From: Bacteroidota bacterium
GTDB taxonomy: Bacteria > Bacteroidota > Bacteroidia > Cytophagales > Cytophagaceae
Assembly (NCBI GenBank): GCA_023392125.1
Contig: JAEVZS010000015.1
Coordinates: 58,808-122,807 of the forward strand
Direction of reading: 5' to 3'
Length of the DNA stretch: 64,000 nucleotides
Both the position numbers and the translations under genes were made by a program. How positions within the stretch are numbered: position 1 is the first letter of the stretch; each line of letters begins with the position of its first letter. Below the pieces are notes generated by a model. It did no database searches and was not told where the DNA came from. It worked only from the letters and a program-made list of their open reading frames with translations. Shown in pieces: positions 40,891-49,312 of the stretch.

Positions 40891-41574
40891 CTACAGCAAC
40901 AGCTGCTCAACTACTTTAGCCACACCGATACTTGCTTTCTCTTCAATCATGAACAGGTTTTTGCGGGAGGGGAGAGAGGGCAGGTTGGGATCAATAACAT
41001 AGACCGGCGCTGCTTTGGGTACATAATTCACCAGACCGGCAGCCGGATATACCTGTAGTGAGGTACCTGTTACCATAAACAGGTCTGCCTGTTCTGTAAT
41101 GGCTATTGCTGCATCCATCATGGGAACAGGTTCGCCAAACCAGACTATATGCGGGCGGAGCTGAGATCCTTTGCTGCAACAGTCTCCGGGGTTCAGCATC
41201 CGGTCCTTAAGATCATATATCAGCGACGGATCGGCGGTTGATCGTGCCTTAAACAATTCACCATGCAGATGAAGCACCGATGAAGATCCGGCCCGCTCAT
41301 GGAGGTTATCTACATTTTGGGTAATGATATGGACTTCGTACTTTTCTTCCAGCTGTGCAAGGGCATAATGCGCTTCATTGGGTTGTGCTTCCAGAGCAGC
41401 TTTACGCCGCATATTGTAGAAGTCCAGAACCAGAGACGAATTCTTTGCCCAGCCTTCCGGAGTGGCTACTTCCATAACATCATAGCCCTCCCAGAGTCCG
41501 TCGGAATCCCGAAAGGTTTTGAGCCCGCTTTCTGCGCTGATGCCGGCACCGCTCAGAACAACAATTTTTTTCAT
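40891..41574 (-). CDS. cobB: NAD-dependent protein deacylase, sirtuin class III (CobB/SIR2-like)
   Basis: A 227-residue cytoplasmic sirtuin that removes acyl groups from lysines using NAD. Motifs: GAGISAESGLKTFRD (9-23), TQNVDNLHERAG (86-97), catalytic H105 (HLHGE), GTSLQVYPAA (about 171-180). Y53 and R56 (FYNMRR) are the class III pair that favours succinyl/malonyl-lysine. The zinc-binding four-Cys module is absent: only the adjacent pair in GDCCSKG remains where CxxC motifs would sit. I recall Bacteroidota homologues that also lack it. It starts 56 bp after the topA stop, with a strong terminator in between, so it has its own promoter. Confidence 0.9.
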   Translation of the reverse strand: MKKIVVLSGAGISAESGLKTFRDSDGLWEGYDVMEVATPEGWAKNSSLVLDFYNMRRKAALEAQPNEAHYALAQLEEKYEVHIITQNVDNLHERAGSSSVLHLHGELFKARSTADPSLIYDLKDRMLNPGDCCSKGSQLRPHIVWFGEPVPMMDAAIAITEQADLFMVTGTSLQVYPAAGLVNYVPKAAPVYVIDPNLPSLPSRKNLFMIEEKASIGVAKVVEQLLL

Positions 41575-41597
41575 AAAATGGCTGCTACGTATCAGGT

Positions 41598-41626
41598 AAA
41601 AAAACGCCCGCTATCATCGGGCGTTT
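41598..41626 (-). terminator. Terminator of topA
   Basis: Perfect 9-bp GC-rich stem (AAACGCCCG / CGGGCGTTT) with a 7-nt loop and T7 on the minus strand, 4 bp after the stop of topA. Confidence 0.93.
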
Positions 41627-41630
41627 ATAT

Positions 41631-44033
41631 TTACTTCTTTTTAGTAGTTCTGGCTGTCTTTTTTGCGGTTGTCTTTTTGGTAGTAGCCGGTGTCTTGGCT
41701 ACTGTTGCTTTTTTTGCTGCGGCTTTGACGCCTCTTCCTTTTTTCTCCGGCGCTTCTTCTGCCAGTTTCAGACATTCTTCCAGACTAAGTGATGCTGGCT
41801 CTACATCCTTGGGAATTTTTACATTTTTGCCTAATGCAGCGATGTAAGGTCCAAAACGTCCGTTCAGGATTTTTACATCAGGGTTTTCCTCAAAAACCTT
41901 GATTTCTTTTTCTGCATCCGCTTTTCGCTTCTTTTCGATCAGTTCGATGCAGCGGGCTTCATCTATACTCAGCGGATCGTCTTCTTTGGTAAGCGAATAA
42001 AATTTTCCGTCGTGCCGGATATAAGGACCAAAACGCCCTACCGCAACAGTCATGGTTTTATCTTCAAACGTACCAGCCTCTCTCGGGAGCTTGAAGAGCT
42101 CGAGCGCTTCTTCCAGCGTCACGGTTTCGATCAGCTGACCTTTTCTCAGACTGGCAAACTTGGGTTTTTCTCCGTCCTCGGTCTGCTCACCCAGCTGTGC
42201 CAGCGGCCCGAAACGTCCGAGGCGGACAATGACTTTAAGACCTGTTTTAGGATCAATGCCAAGCTCTCGTCCCGTGTTGACTTCCGAACGATCGATCGCT
42301 TCCGTACTTTCTACTTTCTGATGAAACGTTTTGTAGAAAGTATCGAGCATATTGTCCCATTTCTTCTTGCCCTGTGCAATTTCGTCAAATTCTTTTTCAA
42401 CAGAAGCAGTGAAGCTATAGTTGGTTACATTGGGGAAATACTGAACCAGAAAGTCGTTGACAATCATTCCGATGTCATTGGGAAACAGCTTGTTCTTTTC
42501 CGCTCCTGTATTTTCAGTGATTGTCTTGCTTTTGATGCCTGATTTATCCAGAGTCAGCTCCCGGAGCGCGCGCTCTTTTCCTTCGCGGCTTTCTTTGATT
42601 ACATAGCCTCTCTTCTGAATAGTAGAGATCGTAGGGGCATAGGTAGAAGGACGGCCGATACCCATTTCTTCCAGTTTTTTAACCAGGCTGGCTTCCGTAT
42701 ACCGGGCAGCGGGTCTGGTAAAGCGTTCCAGTGCCCTGACCTGATTCATGGCAAGCTGCTGTCCTATGGAAAGAGGAGGAAGCATGCCGGATTTTTCATC
42801 ATCCTCATCATCCTCATCAGACGATTCTATATATACTTTAAGAAATCCTTCAAACTTGATAACCTCGCCTTTGGCTACAAAATGCTGATCAGAAGTCGAA
42901 ATTCCGATGGTTGCCGTGGTACGCTCCAGCTCGGCATCCGCCATCTGCGAAGCGATGGCCCTTTTCCATATGAGCTCGTACAGGCGTTGCTCGTTGCGTT
43001 CTTCACCGGCTTCATGATTGGAAAAGCTGGTTGGTCTTATCGCTTCGTGCGCTTCCTGTGCCGATTCGGATTTGGTTTTGTAAATTCTGCGTTGACCGTA
43101 TTCGCTGCCATACTCCCGGCTGATTTCGCTTTTGGCAGAAAGCAAAGCTTCTTCAGACAAGTTGAGGGAGTCCGTACGCATATAGGAAATTTTTCCTGCT
43201 TCATACAGCCGCTGTGCCAGTGTCATGGTCTGGGCAACACTAAAGCCCAGCTTGCGGCTGGCTTCCTGTTGCAGAGTAGAAGTGGTAAAAGGAGGAGCCG
43301 GTGATTTTTTTGCCGGTTTTTTTTCGAGATTGGTAATCGAAAACTCTGCTCCCTGACATTTATTCAGAAATGCCTGTGCGTCTGCTTCATTTTCAAAACG
43401 TTCCGGTAATTCAGCGTATAGCTTCTGCCCGTTTTCCAGAAAGAATATGGCCGTGACGCGAAAAGCGGATTTTGTCTGGAAGCGCTCTATCTCTCTTTCC
43501 CGTTCGACGATAAGCCGTACCGCTACGGACTGTACCCTGCCGGCTGATAATCCGGTTTTTATTTTTTTCCACAGAATCGGAGAAAGCTCGAAGCCCACAA
43601 GACGGTCAAGTACCCGTCTGGCCTGCTGTGCGTAAACCAGGTCGAGGTCAATGCCCCTCGGATTCTGTATCGCATTCAGAATAGCGTTTTTGGTAATTTC
43701 CCGGAAAACAATCCTGCGTGTTTTAATATCGTTGAGGTCCAGTGTCTCTTTCAGATGCCAGGATATGGCTTCTCCTTCACGGTCGTCGTCAGTCGCCAGC
43801 CATACAAGCTCCGCTTCTTTTGCCAGTTTCTTTAACTGCTGAACAACTTCTTTCTTATCGGCCGAAACTTCATAGGTGGGCTTAAACCCATGCTCTATAT
43901 CGATGGCTTTATCACCTTTTGCCAGATCCCGGACATGTCCGTAGCTGGATTTGACCACAAAATCTTTACCCAAATAACCTTCTATGGTTTTTGCCTTCGC
44001 CGGAGACTCAACAATTACAAGATTTTTAGTCAT
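41631..44033 (-). CDS. topA: DNA topoisomerase I (type IA)
   Basis: An 800-residue enzyme that relaxes negative supercoils by cutting one strand through a 5'-phosphotyrosine link. Start 44033 gives the family N-terminus (MTKNLVIVESPAKAKTIEGYL). Toprim residues E9 and D82-D84/E86 (TDDDREGEA) bind magnesium; the active tyrosine is Y284 (ISYMRTDS). After the type IA core (to about 560) come C-terminal repeats of the RFGPYI kind (four visible, about 615-770) instead of Cys zinc ribbons, then a Lys/Ala/Thr-rich tail (about 770-800) likely to bind DNA non-specifically. This layout is usual in Bacteroidota. Own promoter and strong terminator, so it is monocistronic. Confidence 0.96.
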   Translation of the reverse strand: MTKNLVIVESPAKAKTIEGYLGKDFVVKSSYGHVRDLAKGDKAIDIEHGFKPTYEVSADKKEVVQQLKKLAKEAELVWLATDDDREGEAISWHLKETLDLNDIKTRRIVFREITKNAILNAIQNPRGIDLDLVYAQQARRVLDRLVGFELSPILWKKIKTGLSAGRVQSVAVRLIVEREREIERFQTKSAFRVTAIFFLENGQKLYAELPERFENEADAQAFLNKCQGAEFSITNLEKKPAKKSPAPPFTTSTLQQEASRKLGFSVAQTMTLAQRLYEAGKISYMRTDSLNLSEEALLSAKSEISREYGSEYGQRRIYKTKSESAQEAHEAIRPTSFSNHEAGEERNEQRLYELIWKRAIASQMADAELERTTATIGISTSDQHFVAKGEVIKFEGFLKVYIESSDEDDEDDEKSGMLPPLSIGQQLAMNQVRALERFTRPAARYTEASLVKKLEEMGIGRPSTYAPTISTIQKRGYVIKESREGKERALRELTLDKSGIKSKTITENTGAEKNKLFPNDIGMIVNDFLVQYFPNVTNYSFTASVEKEFDEIAQGKKKWDNMLDTFYKTFHQKVESTEAIDRSEVNTGRELGIDPKTGLKVIVRLGRFGPLAQLGEQTEDGEKPKFASLRKGQLIETVTLEEALELFKLPREAGTFEDKTMTVAVGRFGPYIRHDGKFYSLTKEDDPLSIDEARCIELIEKKRKADAEKEIKVFEENPDVKILNGRFGPYIAALGKNVKIPKDVEPASLSLEECLKLAEEAPEKKGRGVKAAAKKATVAKTPATTKKTTAKKTARTTKKK

Positions 44034-44063
44034 AAAATATTTTTCTTCTTTTCGAGATTGATT

Positions 44064-44096
44064 CAAATATGTGGAATTTTTCGTATAAAATGCAAA
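44064..44096 (-). promoter_or_regulatory. Predicted promoter of topA
   Basis: On the minus strand TTTG (44093-44096), 21 bp spacer, CATATTTG (44064-44071), one base off TAnnTTTG. It would give a leader of about 25 nt before the ATG at 44033. Confidence 0.5.
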
Positions 44097-44126
44097 TATT
44101 AAAACATCCCAATAACATTTAATTTC

Positions 44127-44134
44127 TAATTTTG
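44127..44134 (+). promoter_or_regulatory. Candidate -7 element for the SixA gene
   Basis: TAATTTTG is a perfect TAnnTTTG box 40 bp upstream of the ATG at 44175. No TTTG is found 19-21 bp before it, so the promoter is only half supported. Confidence 0.35.
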
Positions 44135-44174
44135 ATTTTTTACCAATAAAGAAGGATCGCTAACAAATTGTTCC

Positions 44175-44672
44175 ATGCCATATAACTTGTATTTACTCAG
44201 ACATGCCAAGTCAGACTGGTCGGTACCTGGTCAGAAGGATATAGACCGGGAGCTGAACAGCAGAGGGCTTAATGATGCTCCGCGCATAGGCAGAAGGCTC
44301 CATGATTTGGGGGTAAGACCCGAACGGGTTATATGCAGTCCTGCCCGGCGCACAAAAATGACGGCGCTGTATGTATGCGAACAGTTGCACTATGATCAGG
44401 ACAGCATAGTATATTCAGAAGATATATACGAGGCAAGCATGCGGACACTGCTGGGCGCCATTAACGGGCTGGATGACAACTGGCAGTCGGTAATGCTGAT
44501 CGGACACAATCCCGGACTTACGTATCTGGCCGAATATCTGTCCCGGCAGGAGCTTGGAAATATCCCCACATCCGGGGTTATCAATCTGGAGTTTGATGTG
44601 GATTCATGGCAGGAGGTTTCCGGTGGATCTGCTATTGTCAAATGGTTTATCTATCCGAAGATGCTCACATAA
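44175..44672 (+). CDS. sixA: SixA-type phosphohistidine phosphatase
   Basis: A 165-residue cytoplasmic histidine phosphatase. The RHG motif LLRHAKSDW carries R9 and the catalytic H10; R58 (CSPARRT) and H111 (LIGHNPG) complete the phosphate pocket, and E86 is the likely proton donor. Length and motifs match the SixA branch rather than phosphoglycerate mutase. In E. coli SixA removes phosphate from His of phosphocarrier proteins. The convergent neighbour is a receiver-domain protein (44722-45168), so a role in phosphorelay is tempting but only positional. A 6-bp stem (TCTGCA-ATTA-TGCAGA, 44675-44690) follows the stop. Confidence 0.88.
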   Translation: MPYNLYLLRHAKSDWSVPGQKDIDRELNSRGLNDAPRIGRRLHDLGVRPERVICSPARRTKMTALYVCEQLHYDQDSIVYSEDIYEASMRTLLGAINGLDDNWQSVMLIGHNPGLTYLAEYLSRQELGNIPTSGVINLEFDVDSWQEVSGGSAIVKWFIYPKMLT

Positions 44673-44721
44673 AGTCTGCAATTATGCAGAATTGGTATGC
44701 CTTGTTCCACATTTAAGCTGC

Positions 44722-45168
44722 TTACCACATCATATTCCGTTGTCTGAAATAGTTTTCTTTCAGTGTAAGAAAGTTTTCCGGTTGCAAATCTTTAAATTCT
44801 ACCGGTTTGGTAAGATACGCCAGTACATTCTTGTACGTAGTAGATCGGATAATATCATTGGGGTCGGATGAAGAGGTAACAATGGAAAACTGGCATTGCT
44901 TAAAAATTTTCGGGTGAAGCTCCTGGCTCATTTTATCGATCAGCTCAAAGCCATTGTATTTAGGCATATTCAGATCGAGAAAAATCATTTCCGGCAAATC
45001 GGAAGCCTGAGGGGATTGTGTTTTAAACCAGTTGAGTGCAATAGCCGGTCCCTCAAAAACAATCACTTCTTTCGCAAATCTGGCGTAATGTATAGCCTGC
45101 TTCAGCAACAAAACGTCAATAGGATTGTCTTCTATCAAGCAAACTTTACCAAAATAATAATTATCCAT
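44722..45168 (-). CDS. Single-domain response regulator (CheY-like)
   Basis: A 148-residue receiver domain with no output domain. Acidic residues E13-D14, phosphoacceptor D65 (FLDLNMPKYNGF), the SSS switch region at 99-101 and K121 (LTKPVEF) are all present. It belongs to the Bacteroidota group of stand-alone regulators with a long loop before the phosphoacceptor strand, usually paired with PAS or phytochrome-like kinases. No kinase is adjacent; it converges with SixA. Function depends on an unlinked partner. Confidence 0.88.
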   Translation of the reverse strand: MDNYYFGKVCLIEDNPIDVLLLKQAIHYARFAKEVIVFEGPAIALNWFKTQSPQASDLPEMIFLDLNMPKYNGFELIDKMSQELHPKIFKQCQFSIVTSSSDPNDIIRSTTYKNVLAYLTKPVEFKDLQPENFLTLKENYFRQRNMMW

Positions 45169-45450
45169 AAAAGTTATACTGGCGATTTGTTATGACCGAT
45201 GCATGCTTTTACGCCATAAACAATATAAAGTTATTGACGAAATATAATAAATAATTACAAGGCGGTATTTTGCGAATAAAAAATTGAAGTATGTTAACCC
45301 GGAGGATTTTGGGGTTTGGTAAAGTGATTGAAATAAAGAACTTTATAAATATAAAAAAATATCAGAGAAAATTACGGAATACACCATACCAGTGTTTGGG
45401 AAACGGTCGTAGCGGGCGGGAGAGAAGAGTAGTATAGTACGGGGAGCAGA

Positions 45451-45474
45451 TAAAAAAGCCCCTGCCTAGCGGGC
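45451..45474 (-). terminator. Possible terminator overlapping the end of the small basic protein gene
   Basis: On the minus strand GGCCCGC ... GGGGC followed by TTTTTT. The stem is only 4-5 bp and includes the stop codon at 45466-45468. A look-alike is at 53878-53900. Confidence 0.4.
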
Positions 45475-45804
45475 CCCGTAGTTTCGTTTATTGCCTTTGG
45501 TTCTTCTGGCAGCATGTTTTCTGCGCTTTTCCGCTGTTTTTTCTGCTTTTTTTCGGGTTACCTCATTCCGTTTGTCTTTCGTTTTACGCTCTTTCTCAAT
45601 CTTTTTCATGTAGTCCTTGTAGGCCTTGCTCTGCGTAGCATCCTGATTGAGCGCATCAAGGTCCTTCTGACTTCCCATCCCTCTGTTTCGTTCTTTTTTT
45701 ACCTTGATTTTTTTTGCTTTTCCCCCGTCTTCATCCTGAGCAAAGGATTGGATACCAGCCAGCGAAAAGAAAGAAGCCAATACGATTATAAGAAGTCGAT
45801 ACAT
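45466..45804 (-). CDS. Small, highly basic secreted protein (end of locus B)
   Basis: A 112-residue protein. Start 45804 gives a signal peptide (MYRLLIIVLASFFSLAGIQSFAQ, cut at 23); the frame upstream overlaps the OmpA gene and is discarded. The mature 89 residues are mostly Lys, Arg, Glu and Asn, with several KK/RK pairs and predicted long helices (KDYMKKIEKERKTKDKR, EKRRKHAARR). No Cys and no family known to me. It begins 65 bp after the OmpA/PD40 stop and ends locus B. A protein of the same size and character stands at the other end of the locus (53508-53828). A periplasmic binding partner for peptidoglycan, LPS or acidic domains of the adhesin is plausible but unproven. Confidence 0.7.
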   Translation of the reverse strand: MYRLLIIVLASFFSLAGIQSFAQDEDGGKAKKIKVKKERNRGMGSQKDLDALNQDATQSKAYKDYMKKIEKERKTKDKRNEVTRKKAEKTAEKRRKHAARRTKGNKRNYGAR

Positions 45805-45869
45805 ACGAAAACAAAACAGTTTATGGTCAAATATAACAGATATCCGATTATTCAGCACATCTGTCGGGG

Positions 45870-48245
45870 CTAATTTTCCATAATTGTGATCACAGCTCTC
45901 CTGTTTAACCAACGGTTTTCCGGATTGTCAGAGCCATCCGGGTTCTCATTGGGCACCAGAGGTTCGGATTCTCCATATCCCTGCCCGGACATACGCTTCC
46001 TGCTGATACCTTTTTTTGCCATATAATCGATAATCGCTCTGTATCGTTTTTTACTTAAGCTGAGGTTGTATTCTTCGCTGCCCTTGCTATCTGTGTGTGC
46101 CGCTATGAAAATTGTAAGTTCCGGATATCTCGTCAGTAGACGGGCCAGACTGTCAAGACTGCCGGAGTTTTTTTCTATAAATTTTGTATCGTCAAAGTCA
46201 TAATTCAGTACAATTTTCAGTTCGCCTGAATATTCTTTTATAGGTATGTCTTTGCTCAGGGTACGTGTTTTCTGTGCTTCCAGTTCCTTGTATAGCTTGG
46301 AAACTGTATGAGAATGCTCACTCTCAATATCATTTACTGTATTGCCGGCTTCTGTTTCCGTGGCCAGCGCTGTAACCGATGAATCTGCTGCCTGAGTCTT
46401 GTCAAAATAGAAATCGATCACAGCCAGGGAAAAATCCCGTGTTCTGATTTCCTGCCGGGCGGTGGAATGATCGTCAGTTGCAAATGTTTTGCTTAGAATT
46501 TTTTGGGGAGCGCTCCGGAAAAGTAAAAGAACCGTATCTTTATCATAAACAGCTGCTCCGATATATGCTTTGTCAGGATCAATCAGATACGAATTGTCGG
46601 CTGAGGGCAGCTCTTTGTATCTGCCTGCCTGTATCAGTGTGTTTTCACGTGCGGGCACAGGCTTGCTTCCTGACCGCATCAGATTATTAATAATTGCTTT
46701 ATTGAGGGCGCTCGCAGAATCTGCTGACAGGCGGACTGTATGCTGAACGGAATCGCCGTTGAAAGCATATTCATCATCTTTCCGGTAAGCACTTTCAGGA
46801 AACTGAAGGGAAGGCTTTTCAAACAGCCTGATCACTGCGTCTTTTAGTGGCACTTTTGCTTCTTTTCCGGCATAGGCATTTAGCTTTGCAAGCATCAGAT
46901 CATTGTTGAAGCTGTATTCATATATATCATCGCAGCAGGTTTCGCTTGTGAGATGATACCCTTCCGGTCGGTTTGATACCAGAAAACCCGCATTGCGGTC
47001 ACCCCGGATGGAAAAGTAGGAGTCATCAACCCGCGTGTTTAATGGTTTTCCCATATTGACAGGAGCAGTCCATATGTTGAAAGCACCCTGTGAACGGAAA
47101 ATATCATAGCCGCCGAATCCATAGTGATAGTTTGAGCTGAAATACAGATTGCCGGATGTACTGTCATAATAGGGCGTTATTTCATCTCTTAGTGTATTAA
47201 TGTCTTTCCCGAGGTTGGCTGGAGCCCGATAGCCGCCTCTGGGATCAATTACAGCGCACCAGATATCAAGACCGCCGCGCCCTCCCGGACGGTTTGATGT
47301 ATAAAACAGTACTTCATATTTATTGCCTTTGTTTTCCACCAGAGAGATATGCGGCTGTGTGGACGTATAGCCTTTTCTGTTGATGGATGCCGGCAGCTTT
47401 TTAGGTTTCGAAAATCGTTCGTTTTCATAGTTGCTCATATAAATATGACACAACATATCTCCGTCAGCGTCTTCCGTGCACCGTGTAAAATAAAAACGCT
47501 TTTTGTCCGGACTGAAAGAGCCGTTGGCGTTATTTTCAAATCTGGTATTTACATTGGGTAAAAGAGAATTTGGCCCCCAGGTTTGGCCGTCGTAGCCGGA
47601 AGAATACAATTTTACCATGTAATGATGCGCTTCATCCGGTTCTACTGTCAGTACGGTATCTGATTGCAGTGAAGAATATATTAAAACTGAATCAGATAAA
47701 AGGGTGGGAGCAAAGTCACTGTATGCCGAATTTACATTGTCACCAAGATGAGCTACCTTATAAGGATTGATTTGGGTGAAGTTTTTCTGTGCCCACTGAC
47801 AGGATACGATTTCATTTTCTGCAATCTTTTTATAATTCTCCTTTCTGGCATCTCTGTATTTGCTTTGCGCAAACTTTCTGAAGGCATTTTCTGCTTCTTT
47901 ATACTTCTCATTGTACTTCAGGCACTCAGCATAGCGAAACAAGGCGATGGTTGTAACCTTGTCACCATCCATATCTACATGCTTTTTATACCATTTTTCA
48001 GCGTTTTTATAATCTCGTGAGAAAAAATATGCATTCGCCAGCTCCAGCACATATTTTTTATTGCCGGGATGTGCCTCTACCAGCTCCAGCATATGTCCCA
48101 CCGCATTGTAATAGCTGCCTTTGGATACCATGCTGGCGCCTACCTGATGCTTTTTATCAGGGCTGAGTTGCCGTACAGGCCGTTCCTGACCAAAGGCTGT
48201 TGGCAGTACTATACAGAGGTAGATAAAAAAGATAAATGCTTTCAC
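45870..48245 (-). CDS. TPR/PD40/OmpA-domain protein of adhesin locus B
   Basis: A 791-residue envelope protein. Signal peptide 1-19 (cut at AFGQ); TPR-like helices (about 30-150); PD40 propeller blades (about 165-440; FYFTRCTEDADGDMLCHIYM, FYTSNRPGGRGGLDIWC, YFSSNYHYGFGGYDIF); a long middle region (about 445-675) with no CRD that I can recognise; and a C-terminal OmpA domain (about 680-791; NYDFDDTKF, AHTDSKG...YNLSLSKKRY) with the Asp and Arg that bind peptidoglycan. Related to the PorE-like protein of locus A but longer. It starts 15 bp after the PorP/SprF stop, so it is in the same operon as the type B protein and PorP, and probably fixes that complex to peptidoglycan. Confidence 0.88.
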   Translation of the reverse strand: MKAFIFFIYLCIVLPTAFGQERPVRQLSPDKKHQVGASMVSKGSYYNAVGHMLELVEAHPGNKKYVLELANAYFFSRDYKNAEKWYKKHVDMDGDKVTTIALFRYAECLKYNEKYKEAENAFRKFAQSKYRDARKENYKKIAENEIVSCQWAQKNFTQINPYKVAHLGDNVNSAYSDFAPTLLSDSVLIYSSLQSDTVLTVEPDEAHHYMVKLYSSGYDGQTWGPNSLLPNVNTRFENNANGSFSPDKKRFYFTRCTEDADGDMLCHIYMSNYENERFSKPKKLPASINRKGYTSTQPHISLVENKGNKYEVLFYTSNRPGGRGGLDIWCAVIDPRGGYRAPANLGKDINTLRDEITPYYDSTSGNLYFSSNYHYGFGGYDIFRSQGAFNIWTAPVNMGKPLNTRVDDSYFSIRGDRNAGFLVSNRPEGYHLTSETCCDDIYEYSFNNDLMLAKLNAYAGKEAKVPLKDAVIRLFEKPSLQFPESAYRKDDEYAFNGDSVQHTVRLSADSASALNKAIINNLMRSGSKPVPARENTLIQAGRYKELPSADNSYLIDPDKAYIGAAVYDKDTVLLLFRSAPQKILSKTFATDDHSTARQEIRTRDFSLAVIDFYFDKTQAADSSVTALATETEAGNTVNDIESEHSHTVSKLYKELEAQKTRTLSKDIPIKEYSGELKIVLNYDFDDTKFIEKNSGSLDSLARLLTRYPELTIFIAAHTDSKGSEEYNLSLSKKRYRAIIDYMAKKGISRKRMSGQGYGESEPLVPNENPDGSDNPENRWLNRRAVITIMEN

Positions 48246-48260
48246 TGTGTAAACGTTTTA

Positions 48261-49307
48261 TTAGAAGAATTTACATGGAACGGTATGCTGATAGGGTAGC
48301 GCTCTTTTCAGGAAACCATAATACGTAAGTACAATCTCAAAGGCGCCGATTCTGGCCCTGTCTTTCACTTCCGGTGAATTGCGGATATCCAGCAGGGAGC
48401 TTTGGGTGGCATCATAACTTATGCCAATATGAATATTATGATATTTTAAGCCGCCGTAAAGAATAAGCGCATCCTGAACACGCGTCCAGAGACCGGCCTG
48501 AACAACGATCAGATCTGGATTGTCGGTCAGTGCGTATTCCAGCATGGCACCCATATCTATATTGCGAGCTCTGGTCTGGGTCATAAACATAATCTCAGGG
48601 CGGAAATACAGACGATTGATAATTTTCTGCCTGCCACCGATCTGTATAAGCCCCCGGTTCTTTAGTTTGTTAAGATCATCCTCCACACTCACGGCAAAGT
48701 TTTCCTTGGGTCTGAGCAGGTTAAAAAAAGATACTCCCGCATGAAGGTCTGTCCCCGGGGCAAGCCGGAACCGGTAAAACAGGCCTACATTCAGGTTAAA
48801 ATAACTGAATGACTGATGTATGCCGTTTTCACCGGAAGAAATACCCGGGTCAAGCTGATAATCGACAATCTGATTTCCGAAGTAGAGGCTTGAGTAATCA
48901 ACCCGTTTTTGCACTATACCGAACTGTGTTCCGATGGAAAGCTTATGCCTTTTCTGAGGATCTAGTGTTTTGATATAACTAAGGGAACCATATACGGAAT
49001 TGTTGGTAAATGTCTCGCTCCCCATCTGATCTCTGAAAACGAGAATTCCGACACCGATTTTATCACCTTTTAGCACGGGGGGCAACAGATTGACATCGGC
49101 ACCGAAAGCAACCGTCGAGAAAGTCGCATTTGCCTGCCGCCATTGATTCCGGTAGATAGCATTGAGACGGATATCCTGTTTCATAAAACCCGTCAATGCA
49201 GGATTGACCGGAAGCGGAGTATTAAAAAACTGCGAGAAATGGATATCCTGCCCGAGGGAAACCAGACTTGCTGAAACTATAAATAGAATTATATAAAAAA
49301 TCTTCAT
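48261..49307 (-). CDS. PorP/SprF family outer membrane protein (adhesin locus B)
   Basis: A 348-residue outer membrane barrel. Signal peptide 1-18 (VSLGQ); family N-terminus DIHFSQFFNTPLPVNPALTG (20-39), RNQWRQANATFSTVAFG (about 53-69), then barrel strands to the C-terminus. Related to the locus A copy but clearly distinct in sequence, as expected for partners of different cargo. It starts 5 bp after the stop of the 1353-residue type B protein, so the two are translated together; SprF-type proteins are required for export of type B cargo. The OmpA/PD40 gene follows after 15 bp. Confidence 0.9.
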   Translation of the reverse strand: MKIFYIILFIVSASLVSLGQDIHFSQFFNTPLPVNPALTGFMKQDIRLNAIYRNQWRQANATFSTVAFGADVNLLPPVLKGDKIGVGILVFRDQMGSETFTNNSVYGSLSYIKTLDPQKRHKLSIGTQFGIVQKRVDYSSLYFGNQIVDYQLDPGISSGENGIHQSFSYFNLNVGLFYRFRLAPGTDLHAGVSFFNLLRPKENFAVSVEDDLNKLKNRGLIQIGGRQKIINRLYFRPEIMFMTQTRARNIDMGAMLEYALTDNPDLIVVQAGLWTRVQDALILYGGLKYHNIHIGISYDATQSSLLDIRNSPEVKDRARIGAFEIVLTYYGFLKRALPYQHTVPCKFF

Positions 49308-49312
49308 CGTAC

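Noticed and set aside
40707..40910. Cys-rich small minus-strand frame overlapping the sirtuin end
   Set aside because: Overlaps the sirtuin gene out of frame and spans its terminator; no coding evidence.
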